A stretch of 64,000 nucleotides of DNA from Lunularia cruciata (Eukaryota > Streptophyta > Marchantiopsida > Lunulariales > Lunulariaceae): assembly GCA_948567375.1 (NCBI GenBank), contig OX419757.1:71362001-71426000 (forward strand), given 5' to 3'. Positions 1-12,215 of this stretch are shown piece by piece. Numbering within the stretch: position 1 is the stretch's first letter; each line of letters opens with the position of its first letter. The notes under the pieces were generated by a model. The model was not told where the DNA came from. It saw only the letters and a list, made by a program, of their open reading frames with translations, and did not search any database. The position numbers and the translations under genes are program-made.

Positions 1-1470
1 CTTATAGGATCACATGTTTTACGATGCTTCTGATTTCTTCTTCTGCGGAGACATTCATTCTTCATTGGTCTGAAGAATTACTGACCTCCAGCTTCACGTG
101 GATGGGTGCAATCTACATTCTAGTTTCATCATGGATGAATGATTGCTTACCATATTTCTTGACCTCTGCTGTTACACATTTCACTATTTCATTCTGTTGG
201 TTTGTAATTTTTGGGAAGATCTAATTAGAAACAATTCTTGATATTAAGGGTCTTTAGTAATGCTGAAACGATGTGCAAATATTCTGTTGATGAGAAAATG
301 ACTGTTCTCCTTACTTCGGGAAGTGGCGTTCCCTCTAAATCTCATATTGAGTTCATGAATTCACAAAAAAATTTGGTTATGAAGATCAAGTGCTGAAAAG
401 CAAGTGTCTTATGAATTGTATGCAAAATATACAGGTCGACGGCCACGTGCAAAAGAAAAAAACCGTGGTAGAACCAGGACGTACGCTCCTTTGGACATAT
501 CTCTCTGCTGTTCACACGTTCCCAGAACGGCTTCTGCTCTCATCTACCTATATCCCTCTGCTGATCCCCCTTTCCTAGAACGCTTCTGCTCTCATCTCGT
601 AAGATCCTAAGCTGAGCGATATTCTGAAAGGTTTCGCAGGAATTGCCCAATGGATGATTCTCTCTTGGATCATCAATCTGCAGATCGTGGCAGAAACATT
701 AATCTCCCTGCAAGCAACGGTACCGATACAAACGTCAACTGGAAACATTCCAATGGAATATAGGAAAGGTATTAAGGGCATGAAGGATTCGCTCCTTGCT
801 AATCATTGACACACCAAATCGACATGGACACATCGACTGAAGTAAACTCGAGGCCAAAAAGTTAACTACACTGCAACAACACACAATTGCACTTGATGTT
901 CACAGAAGTACCTTTCTCATGGAGAACAGAGCCTGATTTTGATGAACTGGAGGAGAGATGAACTGGAGAAGAGAACTGAGACAAGGGCTGGAATGTTTTG
1001 AACACAGATTTCTAGAGACCCCGGATTGCAGTCTGCGATCAGCAGCCATTTCTAAGGGCCGCCAGTGATGGACAAACCATGTGACTGAACCGACTCCGTT
1101 CTACTGTACTTTCACTCGACATAACCGAATGTTCTTCACAATTTTGTAAAGTGCAATCCAAAACGGGTAACAAAGCAAAAGTCTGAAGACCTTGAAACAT
1201 TAGGCTGGACACTAAGTTGGGCCGTATAACTAACTTGACTAACTTGACAGGTGGGCTCATCATACTTCTTTGCCTTTCTGAGCTCGAAGCTGAAACCGTT
1301 CTTCAACTTTAAGATGTATTTGGACTAAACGTATCGGGCATGGATTTAATCGCATCTTATGGAAGGTTTCCCCAACTTGCAATTTCTTGAGCTTCTAGTA
1401 CCTTTGTCCCCATGAGGTCTGTACATTGGTTAATCCAGAAGTCCACTTCAATTTCAAGCTACTTCACCAG
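1..1470. other. Unassigned region with weak coding relics
   Basis: No gene is recognised. Short open stretches (24-224 plus, about 20-190 minus, 1039-1263 minus) have coding-like composition, but each is soon broken by stops and none matches a family I know. The stretch ends exactly where the 5' LTR of the copia element starts. Confidence 0.5.
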
Positions 1471-1845
1471 TGTTGAGTTTGTCTTGCTATTCGATTTAGA
1501 AAGAACACGGGCTGACTGATGGTAGAAGTGATTTCTAATTGACGGCTAAGGCGACCAGGGACTAGGACGGGACAGGCTTGAGTCGAGGTGATAAACATCC
1601 ACTCGGTCGAGAGTAATCAGGAGGATGAAATTGACTAGTGACTACCATATATGAAATTGACTAGTGACTACTATATATATATATATGATGCTTCAATAAA
1701 TACTTGAATTGAGTGTTTGGCCTTGGAGGTAGCTTCCGTCATAGGAAGTGAACCATGTAACTCATATGGATCAATGGGTGTATTATTTGCTAGTGTGTGG
1801 ATATCTAACAATTGTGTGGAAAATATATGTGTGGAAATTCTAACA
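1471..1845 (+). repeat. 5' LTR of the copia element
   Basis: It runs from TGTTGAG to TTCTAACA and aligns along its length with 5859-6209. It contains an internal duplication (GAAATTGACTAGTGACTAC appears twice near 1629-1668) followed by a TA dinucleotide run. The bases just after it, TTGGTATAATGGAG, resemble a decayed primer-binding site for initiator tRNA-Met (usual core TGGTATCAGAGC). Confidence 0.92.
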
Positions 1846-1899
1846 ATTGGTATAATGGAGAATTTGCTATAAAGATTTACAATGGTATAATAATACCAA

Positions 1900-2640
1900 T
1901 CTCAAATGAAAAATTTGCAATAGAGAAATTTGATGAGAAGAAAAACTTTGGATTATAGCATTTGAAAGTAAGTGACTTGCTCGCATAACAAGGGCCACAC
2001 TTGATTCTAGGCAAGAAACATGAGGACAAGACTTACTAGGAGTGGAAGTACATAAATCTGAGGGTTATTAGCACAATTTGATTACTTCTTGCGGATGAAC
2101 TATTGTATAATGTAATGAATGAAGACTTTACACCAAAGCTATGGTCAAACTTATATATGACAAAGTCTTTGACAAATGTATTGTATCTGAAACAAAAGCA
2201 CTACATAATGCAAACAAAGGAGTGCCATAATCATGGAGTACCTCAATGGAGTACCTCAATGCATTCAACAAATCATTAGTGATTTGATGAATTTAGAGTT
2301 TACTTTAGAGGAGGAGAATAAGGATTACTTTTATTGACTTCATTACCTTCATTGTATGAGCACCTAGTCACTACACTCCTCTACGGGAAGGATAATGTTG
2401 ATTTTGAAGGTTACTTCAACCTTACTTACAAATGAGATGCGTAAAAGACACAACCAAGAAGATAAGAATCCTGAAGCTTTGTTTATTAGAGGTAGTACAA
2501 TAGATAAAGGTCAGTTCAAGGTTAAATGTAGACCAAAGTCTAGATCTAGAGGCACTAAAGGAAAATGTTGGATTTATGGGAAAGTTGCACAATCTAAGAC
2601 AAATATTATGAGTTGTGCAGTCTAATAAATATAGTATGAG
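1900..2640 (+). pseudogene. copia gag remnant
   Basis: The stretch between the 5' LTR and the protease has the position of gag. Near 2560-2600 a segment reading KGKCWIYGKV and on resembles the CCHC zinc knuckle (CWxCGKxGH) of copia gag, with the second cysteine lost. The upstream part is split among frames by stops. Assignment rests mainly on position plus the knuckle. Confidence 0.65.
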
Positions 2641-2739
2641 TTTGAAACTTGAACCCAATACAAAAAAGAGTAGATTTTTTGATAGGAAAGTGTAGTAAAA
2701 TCATTTAGATGTCTGTACTATGTTCCATGTGTCACCCAA

Positions 2740-4100
2740 GACAAAGATCAATTTGAAGAGTCGTGGATACTTGACTCAAGTTGCTCTTATCACATGCATC
2801 CAAAGAAGGATTAGTTCCTTGAGTACAAACCATTTCACAAAAAATCTGTGTTAATATGAAACACTATAGCTTGTAAAGCAATATGGATTGGTACAATGCA
2901 CATTAAGATATTTGATTGTTTGATGGTGTTATAAGGACTATTGTTGATGTGCAGCATGTTCTTGAGTTGCAAAATAACTTGATATTATTGGGTACTTTGG
3001 AATCAAATAGTTGGGAGTAGAGAGAAGGAATAGAAAGTTGAAGATATCAAAAGGAGCATTGGTGGTAATGAAGAGCCAGAAGGTAGGAAATTTAAACAAG
3101 ATTTTTGGAGACACCATTAAAAATGAAGTGGCAAGAATAAGATCCCAAAGATCTCTTGCATTTATGGCACTTATATTTAGGTTATATGAGTGAATGAGCA
3201 AAGCAACAATTATTGAAGGGAGTGAAAGGTTGTAAGTTTGTAAGGAGCATTGTGCAATAGGAAAGAAATGGAGGGTGAGCTTTTCCATAGCAATTAATTT
3301 CAAAAAGGATATATTAACTATGTGCATTCTGATGTATGGTGCAATGCACTCATAGCTTCAAAATCTAGAACATTATATTTTGTATACTTGGTAGATCACT
3401 ACTCTAAGAGAGTATGGGTCTACACAATGAAGCAAAAGTTGTAGGTCTTCTCTATCTTTGAAAAAATGGAAGGTGATGATGGAGAAACAAACCAAAAGGA
3501 GAGTGAAGTTTTTAATATCTGATAATGGTGGAGAATAGAAATCTAGAGAGTTTAATAGATATTATAAGAGAGAAAGGATAATCCACCACTACACGATACA
3601 GGCCACCTCTCAACAAAATGGTAGGCATAGCGGATAAATTGTACACTCTTGGAGAAAATTGGAGTATGTTAAGCAATACTTGATTGGAGAAGATGTTCTG
3701 GGTATAAGAAATAAACATGGCTTATCATTTGGTAAACATTTCTCTCTTAATGTACCTAAAAATGAAATTATTTTATTACCACAAGATATTTTAGTAGCTG
3801 TTGATTATTTAATAAAATACTCTTGAGTGTTACGACCCCATGGAAAAATAGATGGTTTGGTTTGTAGATTACTCTTCACTTAGAGTGTGTGGATGCATAG
3901 CTTATGTACATATTAAACAAGAGCAAAGGGAAAATTAGATCCAAAATCTAGAAAATGTATATTCTTAGGATATGAGAAGGATATAAAGAGATATAGATCA
4001 TGGGATCCAATTAGACATTGCCTTGTTGTGAGTATGTATGCAATATCTGTTGAGACTAATAGGATGAAAAGACTTACTATGTCAAAGAAAAATAACAAAC
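2740..4100 (+). pseudogene. copia protease and integrase remnant
   Basis: At about 2760-2805 the text ESWILDSSCSYHMHP matches the copia aspartic protease active-site region (WILDSGAxxHM type). At about 3310-3440, NYVHSDVW followed by YFVYLVDHYSKRVWVY is the integrase catalytic core with its first aspartate. At about 3580-3650, QATSQQNG followed by TLLEKI is the QNG...ERxNRTLLE integrase motif. Stops and frameshifts lie between the blocks. The usual role is to process the polyprotein and insert cDNA; this copy can do neither. Confidence 0.85.
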
Positions 4101-4439
4101 TAAGTCAGATGTTGTTAAGATAGAGAGTGATCTTGAAAGGGAAGACTTCTAATCTCATATAGATCTCCTAAGTGATCTATCAAATGAGAAAAGTCCAAAA
4201 TTCATACATGAATGTAGGAACACAAATTGATGTAGTAAAGATAGAAGGCATCCAAAGTGATGTGAGCATTCATTTGTAGCCTGTGCTCTTCTTATGAAAA
4301 ATGGAGAGCCTTCTTCATATGGGAGGCCATGCAAGATCAAGAGTGTCAAAGATGACACAATGCGATGGAAGAGGAGACAAATTCTCTAGTTAGAAACCAA
4401 AATTGGAGACTTGAAAAATTGCATGTATGAAAGAATGCA

Positions 4440-5160
4440 ATTGGTTGCAAATGCATATATTAAAGGAAGGAAAGACTTCATGAAACAAGGGGAGATTGGT
4501 ACAAAATAAGGCTCGTAGCAAAGGGTTATAGCCAAAAGGAAGGTATTGACTTCAACTAGGTATTTTCATCAACAATAATAATCTCTTCATTTCATCTATT
4601 GTTTGCAATAATTACATTACATAATTTGGATTTGGAGCAATTAGATTTTACAACTGCAATTTTACATGGAGAGTTGGAAGAGGAGATTTACATGCATCGA
4701 CTCAAAGGTTTTGTGGTACCAAGAAAGTAGAACCTAGTTTGTAGGTTGTGGATTGAAGCAAAGTGGACATGTGGATTGAAGCAAAGTCAAAGACTATGGT
4801 ACATAAAATCTGATGCTTTCATGTTGAAGCATGGATACAACCAAAGTGAGTTATATTGTTGTGTGTATCTCAAGAAGCTACATGGACCTATAATTTTTGA
4901 TTTAATTATCTTGGTACTATATGTGGATGATATGTTGATTGCTATGGAAGACATGGTTGAAGTGGAGAAATTGAAAGCACAACTTGGTAAGGAGTTTGAT
5001 GTGAAGTACTTAGGTTTCTCAAAGAGTGTACTTTGCATTGAAATCCATGTGAACAAGGGAAAATTGTGGATATCTCAAAGGAGGTACTTGGAAAAGTTAC
5101 TAGCATGTTTTTGTGAATACTCTAGTCATTTCAAGATATCATTGGTGTAATGCATTTCAA
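4440..5160 (+). pseudogene. copia reverse transcriptase remnant
   Basis: Near 4510-4560 the text around KGYSQKEGIDF is the copia RT start (VARGYSQxxGIDY). DFTTAILHGELEEEIYMH (about 4650-4695) is the DVxTAFLxGxLxEEIYM block. LVLYVDDMLIA (about 4910-4940) carries the catalytic YVDD. KYLGF and WISQRRYLEKLL follow in the expected order. The 4746-5150 portion is still one open frame, but the upstream part is interrupted. Confidence 0.93.
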
Positions 5161-5239
5161 ATGAGGAGGAGAGAAGATTAATGTCAAATTTTCTTATGCT
5201 AGTATTGTTGGGAGTTTAATGCATGGATGGTCTGTACCA

Positions 5240-5790
5240 TACCAGACATCTCATATGAGCTGAGTAAAGTGAATCAATGTATAGCAAGTCTTAGGAGATA
5301 ACATTGGGAAGCTGTGAAGTAGATACATCATTATCTGAAGAGTACAATAGATATTGGGATTATTTTCAATCATGACTTGAAGAGTACAATAGATATTGGG
5401 ATTATTTTCAATGTGCAGAAGGACCAAGAAAGAGTGGACAAGAAAAGGTCTATAATTTGTGTTTACATTTGTTGGTAATCCCATGAGTAGGAAGTCTACT
5501 CTCCAGCTTACAGTTGTTTGTTCATCCACAACTGCAGAATATATGGTGACAACCGGTGCAGCTAAAGAGATTGTATGGCTACCAAGATTAGCCAAGGATA
5601 GAAGACTCTCAAAAATGAAGTCCAAGCTTTATTGTAATAGCCAAAGTGCTATTCACTAAATCAAATATATCATTCTTGCACAAAGCACTCCAATATAAAA
5701 CATCATTTTATGAAGGAAGTTGTGCAAAGTGGAGAAATCAATCTACAGAAGATAGGCATAATGCAACTGATACCTTTTAACTAAACCTGT
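5240..5790 (+). pseudogene. copia RNase H remnant
   Basis: The open stretch 5459-5659 shows FVGNPMSRKSTLQ, then SSTTAEYM and AAKEIVWL, which are the copia RNase H blocks (WxSKKQ...SSTEAEY...A..EA.WL). The block KYHHSxxAIxL is present in decayed form as far as about 5770. A 42-bp-period tandem duplication at 5337-5412 lies at its start. Confidence 0.9.
5337..5412. repeat. Short tandem duplication inside copia
   Basis: The segment GAAGAGTACAATAGATATTG and the 14 bases after it occur twice, starting at 5337 and 5379, a 42-bp period with identical copies of 34 bp. This looks like a recent slippage or repair duplication inside the dead element. Confidence 0.95.
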
Positions 5791-5858
5791 TCTACTCGAG
5801 TTGAGAAATGCTCTTGGAAATTATATCGACCAGATAAAATACAAGCTAAGGTATAGAT

Positions 5859-6209
5859 TGTTGAGTTTGTTTTGTCATTCAATTTAGAAATGAATGCAGG
5901 CTGACTAATGGTAGACATGATTTCTAATTAACAGCTAAAGTGATCAGGGACAAGGACGGAACAGGCCTTGAATCGAGGTGATAAACACTCACTCACCGAG
6001 AGTAATCAAGAGGAGGATGAAATTCACTGGTGATTATCGATAAAAAAATTAAATACATAATACTTCAATAAATTAATAATAAAATAAAATAAAATAAAAT
6101 AATTATTTACTCTAGTCTTGGCCATGGACGGAGTTTAGTCGATCGTAAGTGGATCGCTGGGTATATTATTTGCTAGTGCGTGGATATAACGGGACCGAAA
6201 ATTCTAACA
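5859..6209 (+). repeat. 3' LTR of the copia element
   Basis: It runs TGTTGAG to TTCTAACA and is homologous to 1471-1845. It differs by many substitutions and by an (AAAAT)n expansion at about 6078-6102 where the 5' copy has a TA run. Confidence 0.92.
6078..6102. repeat. (AAAAT)n microsatellite
   Basis: About five AAAAT units lie inside the 3' LTR and are not shared with the 5' LTR. Confidence 0.9.
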
Positions 6210-9200
6210 ACAAGTATATTAAATAGACATAGGGTCGACCGTGGGATGGATAATCTGAAACACGTTCGTGATCAGACGGTCGAGCCATCCTTGTCAAGAC
6301 GGATGTATTAGTCAAGTAACATCCCAAAAAAAGCAGATAGACTGCTCAGTTCTCTGATCTTGCTCGTCCAACGACTAGAGAACTAGAGAGATCAATGTAA
6401 TTCGAGAAACTACAAGAACTACAATTCGAAACCATAATTGTATGTACTTCACCCGCAAGTACACATCGATAAAAGAAGCTCGCTTGTGAGAAGAATGTTT
6501 GAGCACTTCACTGATCCACATATCGTAATGATATCGTAGTTAGCGCAGTGTTCATGAGCGAGGAATCTTTTCAAAGTCCATGACTTTTGAGCAAATAGGT
6601 GAGAACTTATTTAAGTTCTTGCGTGCAGATTTGATGAGATGTTATTTTAATTTACTCCTTCTGCAAATGCAACTGACCGACCAGAAAGTTCAATGCCTTC
6701 TCATGCCCAGAAATTTATCATTGAATCAGAACTACCGTTCAACAGTCAGTCAATCATAGTCACTGTAAAATTATCGTACCAAAATTCCGATTCAACTATC
6801 AATCATGGACAATATAAAATTAACGTATCAAGTTAACATATTAACACAAGTCTTATGGTGTCTACCTACTTGCGATGAACCCCCGAATGATTTCAGTTCG
6901 AGAAGAATTTTATATGTTTCAGTTTAGCACAGATATTAAAGTATTGTTTGAGTTTTGATTAGCATGCCGAATGCCCTTGCAAAATCAATAATTACGTGAA
7001 CTTATGATGATTAAGCCAGTTTTCTGATTTGCAAATATTATACTCACCTAAAAGGAAAACCATGTCTTTTTTTTCACTAAGACCTTATGTGATAAATAAT
7101 TCCTTCATATTTGATTAGCATTAGGAGGGCTAACCAAGAGTCAACTTGAGCTCTAGACCAACAACTGCAAAAGGTTATGATGATGAAATTAAGCTTCAGT
7201 TTGGCGGTTACTGGGCTTATTTACAATAATGTATTGTTTCAAGTGTTTACACTTCAGTTTCTTACTTGATAAAATTAAATCGAGTGTGGAAAAGACCAAC
7301 CAGGCAGTGTAAAGTTTGAAGCGGTCTATCATAGACATTAGTATAAATGTCCATAATTTCATTGAACCATCAAAATTTAGAGTTTCAAAGAATTATCCAA
7401 TTATTACTGATTGAATCAAATGAAATCAAACCAAAAAGAAAAACGCTACAAATTGTAAGTTTTTGATTGTCAAAGAAACTCTCCAAATGAGGAACAACTA
7501 ATCTGCATAAAGATATTTTATACAGAATTGGGATTACAACGTTTTATACAAATGGGATCCATCAAACTTACACTTCTGTCAATACAAATAATTTGGTTAC
7601 ACTCAGAAGTTTATATTCCTCCTTGTGAATTTATCGTTAGTACTTCTCGTAAATGAATGATGGAAATACTTATGACTGGCTATCAAACACCATATGAGGT
7701 TACTTCTTTGGGTCTCTCAATATTGCATCGTCCATTGCCATCACCGACTCGATAGTGGATTCAAGATACTGATGAAAATCAAGTCAATAAAGGAAACGTC
7801 AAACAAGTCCCCTCAAGTTTTCAAGTGCAGCCAAAGCTTGATCAATTATTCGGATAAGAATTCAACATAATGCATAAGGATTTTGGCATGGTAGATATGG
7901 TTGAAAGAAGGCAAAACCAAAAATACGAAATGATTATTTTTGACAATACTGCCCGACAGAATCCGAGCCGACACAAGAGGCCACAAAAAAAAATAAAAAT
8001 CGGTTCCATTCTGTAGCAGTGCGTGCTGAAAAAATAGAAGATATTTTTGGGTCCGAAGGCAACTTATTCAATTTTACCAGGAAATATATGATATTATTGA
8101 TAATATTATTTTGATGAAATAATTTACGAAAATAATAAAATAGAAATTTCACCCTTTCCCTCTAGTCCTCGCAACCCTAAACCTACCCTTACGGGTCAAA
8201 ACTTAAAATTTACTGGAACTAAATGTAAAAACAAACTAGGAGCTTAAACTTTCTAGTCTTAATGTAAAAGAATGCATAAATTACATAATATTATTGTTAT
8301 ATTAAAGTTCAAGTAATGATTCATAATACACTCTCGTCTTCATATCCATGGTGAATCATATCAAATTCACCATATATATGAAGAAGACAGTGTATTATGA
8401 ATCATATCAAATTCACTTCTCTATGTACAAATTGAGCATTTAAATATCGAGTTACAGCCAATTCAGTTCTTCAAATATGATCGAAAATAAAATTTGATGA
8501 ACTTTAGTGACAGGCTAGTAGAATCTGATATAATTTTTTTTTCAATAGAAATTTTCCTGTTTTAAGTAAGCCTTGTCCAAATCTATCAAATTTACATCAA
8601 TATCCTTTTTGATTCTCTTATCAAATATCTTCACCTACCTTTTCTTCAACAACTTTTCAAAGAGACTTTCATCTAGAATTCGATAATAGCTTGAGGTTGA
8701 ACTTCAAGATCCTAAGCTTTCAACCAAAGGGAAGTTTCCCATTTGATTAATTTGATTTTCATGTTGTACATGAAATACCCAACGTGATTATGTGTAGTTC
8801 AAAACCATTTATAAGATTGTGCCCATTAGTACTCCAATCCAGTCAGGAGACAATCGTAGATCAAATGAATGTTTCCTCTCATATCTAATCCAAATATAAT
8901 GATCATGAGAGAATCCTAAATCAAAGACTTTTGAATCACATTTTAAATCCAGATATAATAACAACTAGCAGTCAAGGCCATGAACAGCCTATAGATATAT
9001 GAGTGTATATTTTGATGGAAAAAAATACGTAAAAGAACATATTGAATTGTCTACAAACATATCCAAATAAGAACTTCTTATGAAGATTCATTTTCATTAA
9101 CATTTTAGATGCTTAAATTAAAAATCTAAAAGGGGAAAAAAAAGGCATAAGCACCCCTTTGACCAATTTTTTACTCTAGATACTGAAGACATCGAATTTT

Positions 9201-9500
9201 ATGCCATTCTGTAATTCAAATGGACAAGATAGACGAAGCTATGAGTTTTCCATCTAAACTATTACTTAAAATAAAGAAAGATAAGAAAAAATTTAATAAT
9301 ATTTGTTAGTAAGAAAAAATATTTGGAGAAGATGAAAATGACTGTTAATGTTTTTTTTTTTTCAATTGGACTTGACTACCTAAGACATCTAACAATCTAC
9401 TATTTAACATACACAATCCACAAGTTTGAAATCAAAGCATATGATGAGGATGATTGACTAGTGGAAAGAGAATATGTAATATTATGAAAACAAATCAAAA
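6210..9500. other. AT-rich intergenic DNA
   Basis: No gene recognised. No open frame has a family motif. The only clear structure is the foldback at 8319-8402. Confidence 0.6.
8319..8402. repeat. 84-nt near-perfect foldback
   Basis: The left arm 8319-8345 and the right arm 8376-8402 are inverted complements over 27 bp with two mismatches. The 30-nt loop holds a second small inverted repeat (GGTGAAT with ATTCACC). The size and shape fit a small MITE-like foldback or a miRNA-type precursor; the sequence alone cannot decide. Confidence 0.85.
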
Positions 9501-9559
9501 TAAATTAGTAGAGTTTTTGCATGATTAATAAATGTTTTAAGAATATAATCCAGAATGTA

Positions 9560-9869
9560 CATAAAAAGTTTCATAAGAGAATATTTAAAAGTACTAAGGG
9601 AATTTAAGATAGAGTAAGTTAGTAGTGTATTCTAGACCCTTGCTAAGATAAAAGGTGTCAAGGAACCTTTTTACGGATTGAGTGACCTTCTTAAGAAGTA
9701 AATTGGTTAGAAATTTTATAGCCAGCCTCAAAGGAAGCACACACTCACCTCAAGTATAAATAATAGGACTTTGCCAATCGACTTTCATCTAGTTCTTGGG
9801 CTCATCTGTTCTCTTATCTTCCATACTTGTTCCCTCATGTTTTTGTCTTCCACGAGTTGAACTTGCTAA
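9560..9869 (+). repeat. Possible LTR remnant with TATA box
   Basis: A TATA-like AGTATAAATAATAG near 9758-9772 is followed by about 100 bp of CT-rich leader that ends CTAACA. The next bases, CCAAAGTGGAACC, resemble the sequence after the 5' LTR of the gypsy element at 31.7 kb (CCAAAGTAGGAATGG). This fits an LTR end followed by a primer-binding site. No partner LTR was found in the window. Confidence 0.4.
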
Positions 9870-10109
9870 CACCAAAGTGGAACCTTGAGCCAAAGTACCC
9901 AAGAAAGAGATTTACTCTATTTACTTATAGTGGATCCACTCAAATGGACAAGGGAGGATGATGTCGGTTCTTCCACGAAGGAGGGAAATAAAGTAGCTCC
10001 ACCAATAGAGTATGAAGTTGATACCAAGGAAGAGGAAGAAGCATTGAAAGAAAGAGCCCAAAGGATACTTAGTTGCTTAAATAGAGCAAATTTTGATGGA
10101 GTAGTTTAG
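9870..10109 (+). pseudogene. Short ORF after an LTR-like segment, possible gag start
   Basis: Open from 9870 to the TAG at 10107-10109, with no ATG near its start. It encodes a hydrophilic stretch (DPLKWTREDD, then an acidic EEEEALKERA segment). I do not recognise the family. Its position right after an LTR/PBS-like sequence suggests a truncated retrotransposon gag, but a fragment of a cellular gene is not excluded. Confidence 0.3.
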
Positions 10110-10390
10110 TTAGTAGAAGATAATGATTTATTTATAGGAGTTGTGCAGTTATATAGAGAGTTTACTTTGTAATATCTTTTGATATGAACTCATAATTTTA
10201 TATTTAAGTATTCTTTGATATGTAGTAAATGGTATAAAAAACATATTTTAAGGAAACAAATAAATATTTTTCAGTTATCTTTTTATTAAAATGAATCTTC
10301 TATCTATGAAATTATTACATTCAGTATTTATTTGTAAAGCAAACTACTTAATACAATAAAATTAGGCTCAGATGTCACGCTACACCATTT

Positions 10391-10425
10391 AGGTCTATAT
10401 TCACCAATTAGGTGAATATAGATCT
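10391..10425. repeat. Short inverted repeat (hairpin)
   Basis: Arms AGGTCTATATTCACC and GGTGAATATAGATCT pair at 14 of 15 positions around a 5-nt AATTA loop. Function unknown. Confidence 0.9.
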
Positions 10426-11359
10426 GATTTAGAATATTGGGTATTATATACCAAAAAATTATCTTCTAAAAGAAATGAAGAACTCTTAATAATAGTTTAT
10501 GGACCAACAGGCTAATAGGAGAATAATCTTCTTATCTCTTACAACCCATTCTTGTTTTTTTGGACATATTGCGTAATACTGACTAAATTTCTATCTACCC
10601 AAGCTTTATGGTCTTGATGTTTGACTAATGGTTGGGGGAAAATGCAAAATACCATCGATAAGGTTAAAGTACCAAAAATCTGATCCATAGCCCCATTTTT
10701 ACTCCCAAAATAAAAGCCAAACTTTGATACAAGTATTGTTAATAAAGGTTCACCTGAAAATCATTCCTCAACCATTCATGAATATATGAATCAAGAAGAA
10801 GAAATTCACCATTCTCGATAAGAACAATGACCAGTTGTTTTACTTTTTGTTCAATACAGAGTTCTTGTTTGAGCCATTGTATCAAAAAAATGAAAATAAC
10901 TGGATCAACTACAAAAAATCATAGTTTGAATAAATCAAAATTTAATTAGAAATTTTGAACTTATTAGCATATTCCAAGGTATGAAAAAACAATGATACAA
11001 ACTAAATACTAATATTTGTAAAGATTAGTATTCTTCATTGGTGTGGGCAACCAAAAGAAGCTCTTGATATATTTTATATATACATAATCCACCATATAAC
11101 TACAGAAATAAAGGATAATCTAAAACATAGAGTGTGCAAAGAGTTTGCTTGTATTAGGATTCCTCTTATTACATGGCGCTATACTTCACTATCCTAATAT
11201 AATCCATCTATGCTTAATTCTAGGAAAATATAATGTTATTTCTCTCCTCGTCATCTAATTCAGTGCTATGAATCACCAATCAACAATAAAACAAGGGATG
11301 ATCTTAGCCACCTTGTTCAATCATACGTGAAAACTACTAAAGCTCTTTAAGCATTGTAT

Positions 11360-11560
11360 CCAGATATTCCAACATATTAATATGTACTACATTATCCCTA
11401 CAAATGGTGTGTGAAATTAATAGTAAGAGATTATGCATTTAAGGTAGCACAATATTATGTCCAGATAATCCAACATATTAATATGTACTATATTATCCCT
11501 ACAAATGGTGTGTGAAACTAATACTAAGAAATTATGCATATAAGGTAGCACAATAATGGA
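11360..11560. repeat. Tandem duplication, 101-bp unit
   Basis: Unit 1 (11360-11460) and unit 2 (11461-11560) both start CCAGATA and contain AATATGTACTA and CAAATGGTGTGTGAAA. They differ at about ten positions. No coding content. Confidence 0.92.
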
Positions 11561-11598
11561 TATTGAATCGTACGCATAAATGGTAGGCAGGGGTTAGT

Positions 11599-11636
11599 AT
11601 ATTTCTAGCATTAAAAAATTGTAATGCTAGAAATAT
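11599..11636. repeat. Perfect 15-bp inverted repeat
   Basis: ATATTTCTAGCATTA (11599-11613) and its exact reverse complement (11622-11636) flank an 8-nt A-rich loop. Function unknown; it could be a rho-independent-like fold by chance or a MITE end. Confidence 0.9.
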
Positions 11637-12177
11637 CGTTTTGGAAATTAAAGATTTTCCATCAAACGTCTCTCAAACATCAATCTAGAATTAATTTCCA
11701 ACTTCTGATATACCTATGGAGATCTTTTTTAATTTCTCTCTGAAGAGATTTGATGTGCGAATTGAAAATTTAAAGAAAAGGGAGGACATGGAAATTATAT
11801 ATAAAATAGAGGAGGTGTTATATTTTTTAGCTCAATTTTATAAATAATAAAATGATGATTTTAACATCTAATATTAAAATTTAATATTATATCAAACTAA
11901 ATCTTGAGTAGTTGTATGTAGAATTGTTTGTTCTTGGACACTATATGTATACACAAAATTATATATTATAGCTATTTTCCTATCCGAATTGATTCTAATT
12001 AAGTGTGCTCATTGCGAAAGTACATGAAGTGAAAAATAATCATTTTTATTCAGGTAACTTGCAGGTAAAATACCATAGTCGCAAAGGAAACAGAGTTTGC
12101 TTAGCATAAGTTACATGATCCTCAAAAGCCATCACTACACAAATACACATCACTACACTAATACACATCACTACACT

Positions 12178-12215
12178 ACGTCTTCCCATCCTTCATGTTC
12201 TCTACGCTGTCGCAC
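12178..12215 (+). repeat. Short fragment of the non-LTR element 3' tail
   Basis: CGTCTTCCCATCCTTCATG and the bases after it match the terminal tail of the element at 56.89-60.12 kb in sense orientation. Only about 35 bp remain, so this is a severely 5'-truncated or decayed insertion. Confidence 0.6.

Larger units (their letters stand above)
1471..6209 (+). mobile_element. Ty1/copia LTR retrotransposon, near full length but inactive
   Basis: Two direct LTRs that begin TGTTGAG and end TTCTAACA enclose gag, protease, integrase, reverse transcriptase and RNase H remnants, all on the plus strand. Integrase precedes reverse transcriptase, which is the copia order. The total length of 4.7 kb is normal for the family. 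Every domain is broken by stops or frameshifts, so the copy cannot be autonomous. Flanking bases ACCAG and ACAAG could be a decayed 5-bp target-site duplication. The two LTRs differ at many positions and by indels, so the insertion is old. Confidence 0.93.
10200..12170. other. AT-rich intergenic DNA with inverted and tandem repeats
   Basis: No gene recognised. It contains the hairpins at 10391-10425 and 11599-11636 and the tandem duplication at 11360-11560. Confidence 0.55.

Noticed and set aside
24-224. 66-codon plus-strand frame
   Set aside because: Hydrophobic reading with no family signal; the opposite strand reads at least as protein-like. Not enough to call a gene.
2938-3327. 129-codon minus-strand frame
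   Set aside because: Antisense to copia integrase, whose motifs lie on the plus strand.
5251-5625. 124-codon minus-strand frame
   Set aside because: Antisense to the copia RNase H and includes the tandem duplication.
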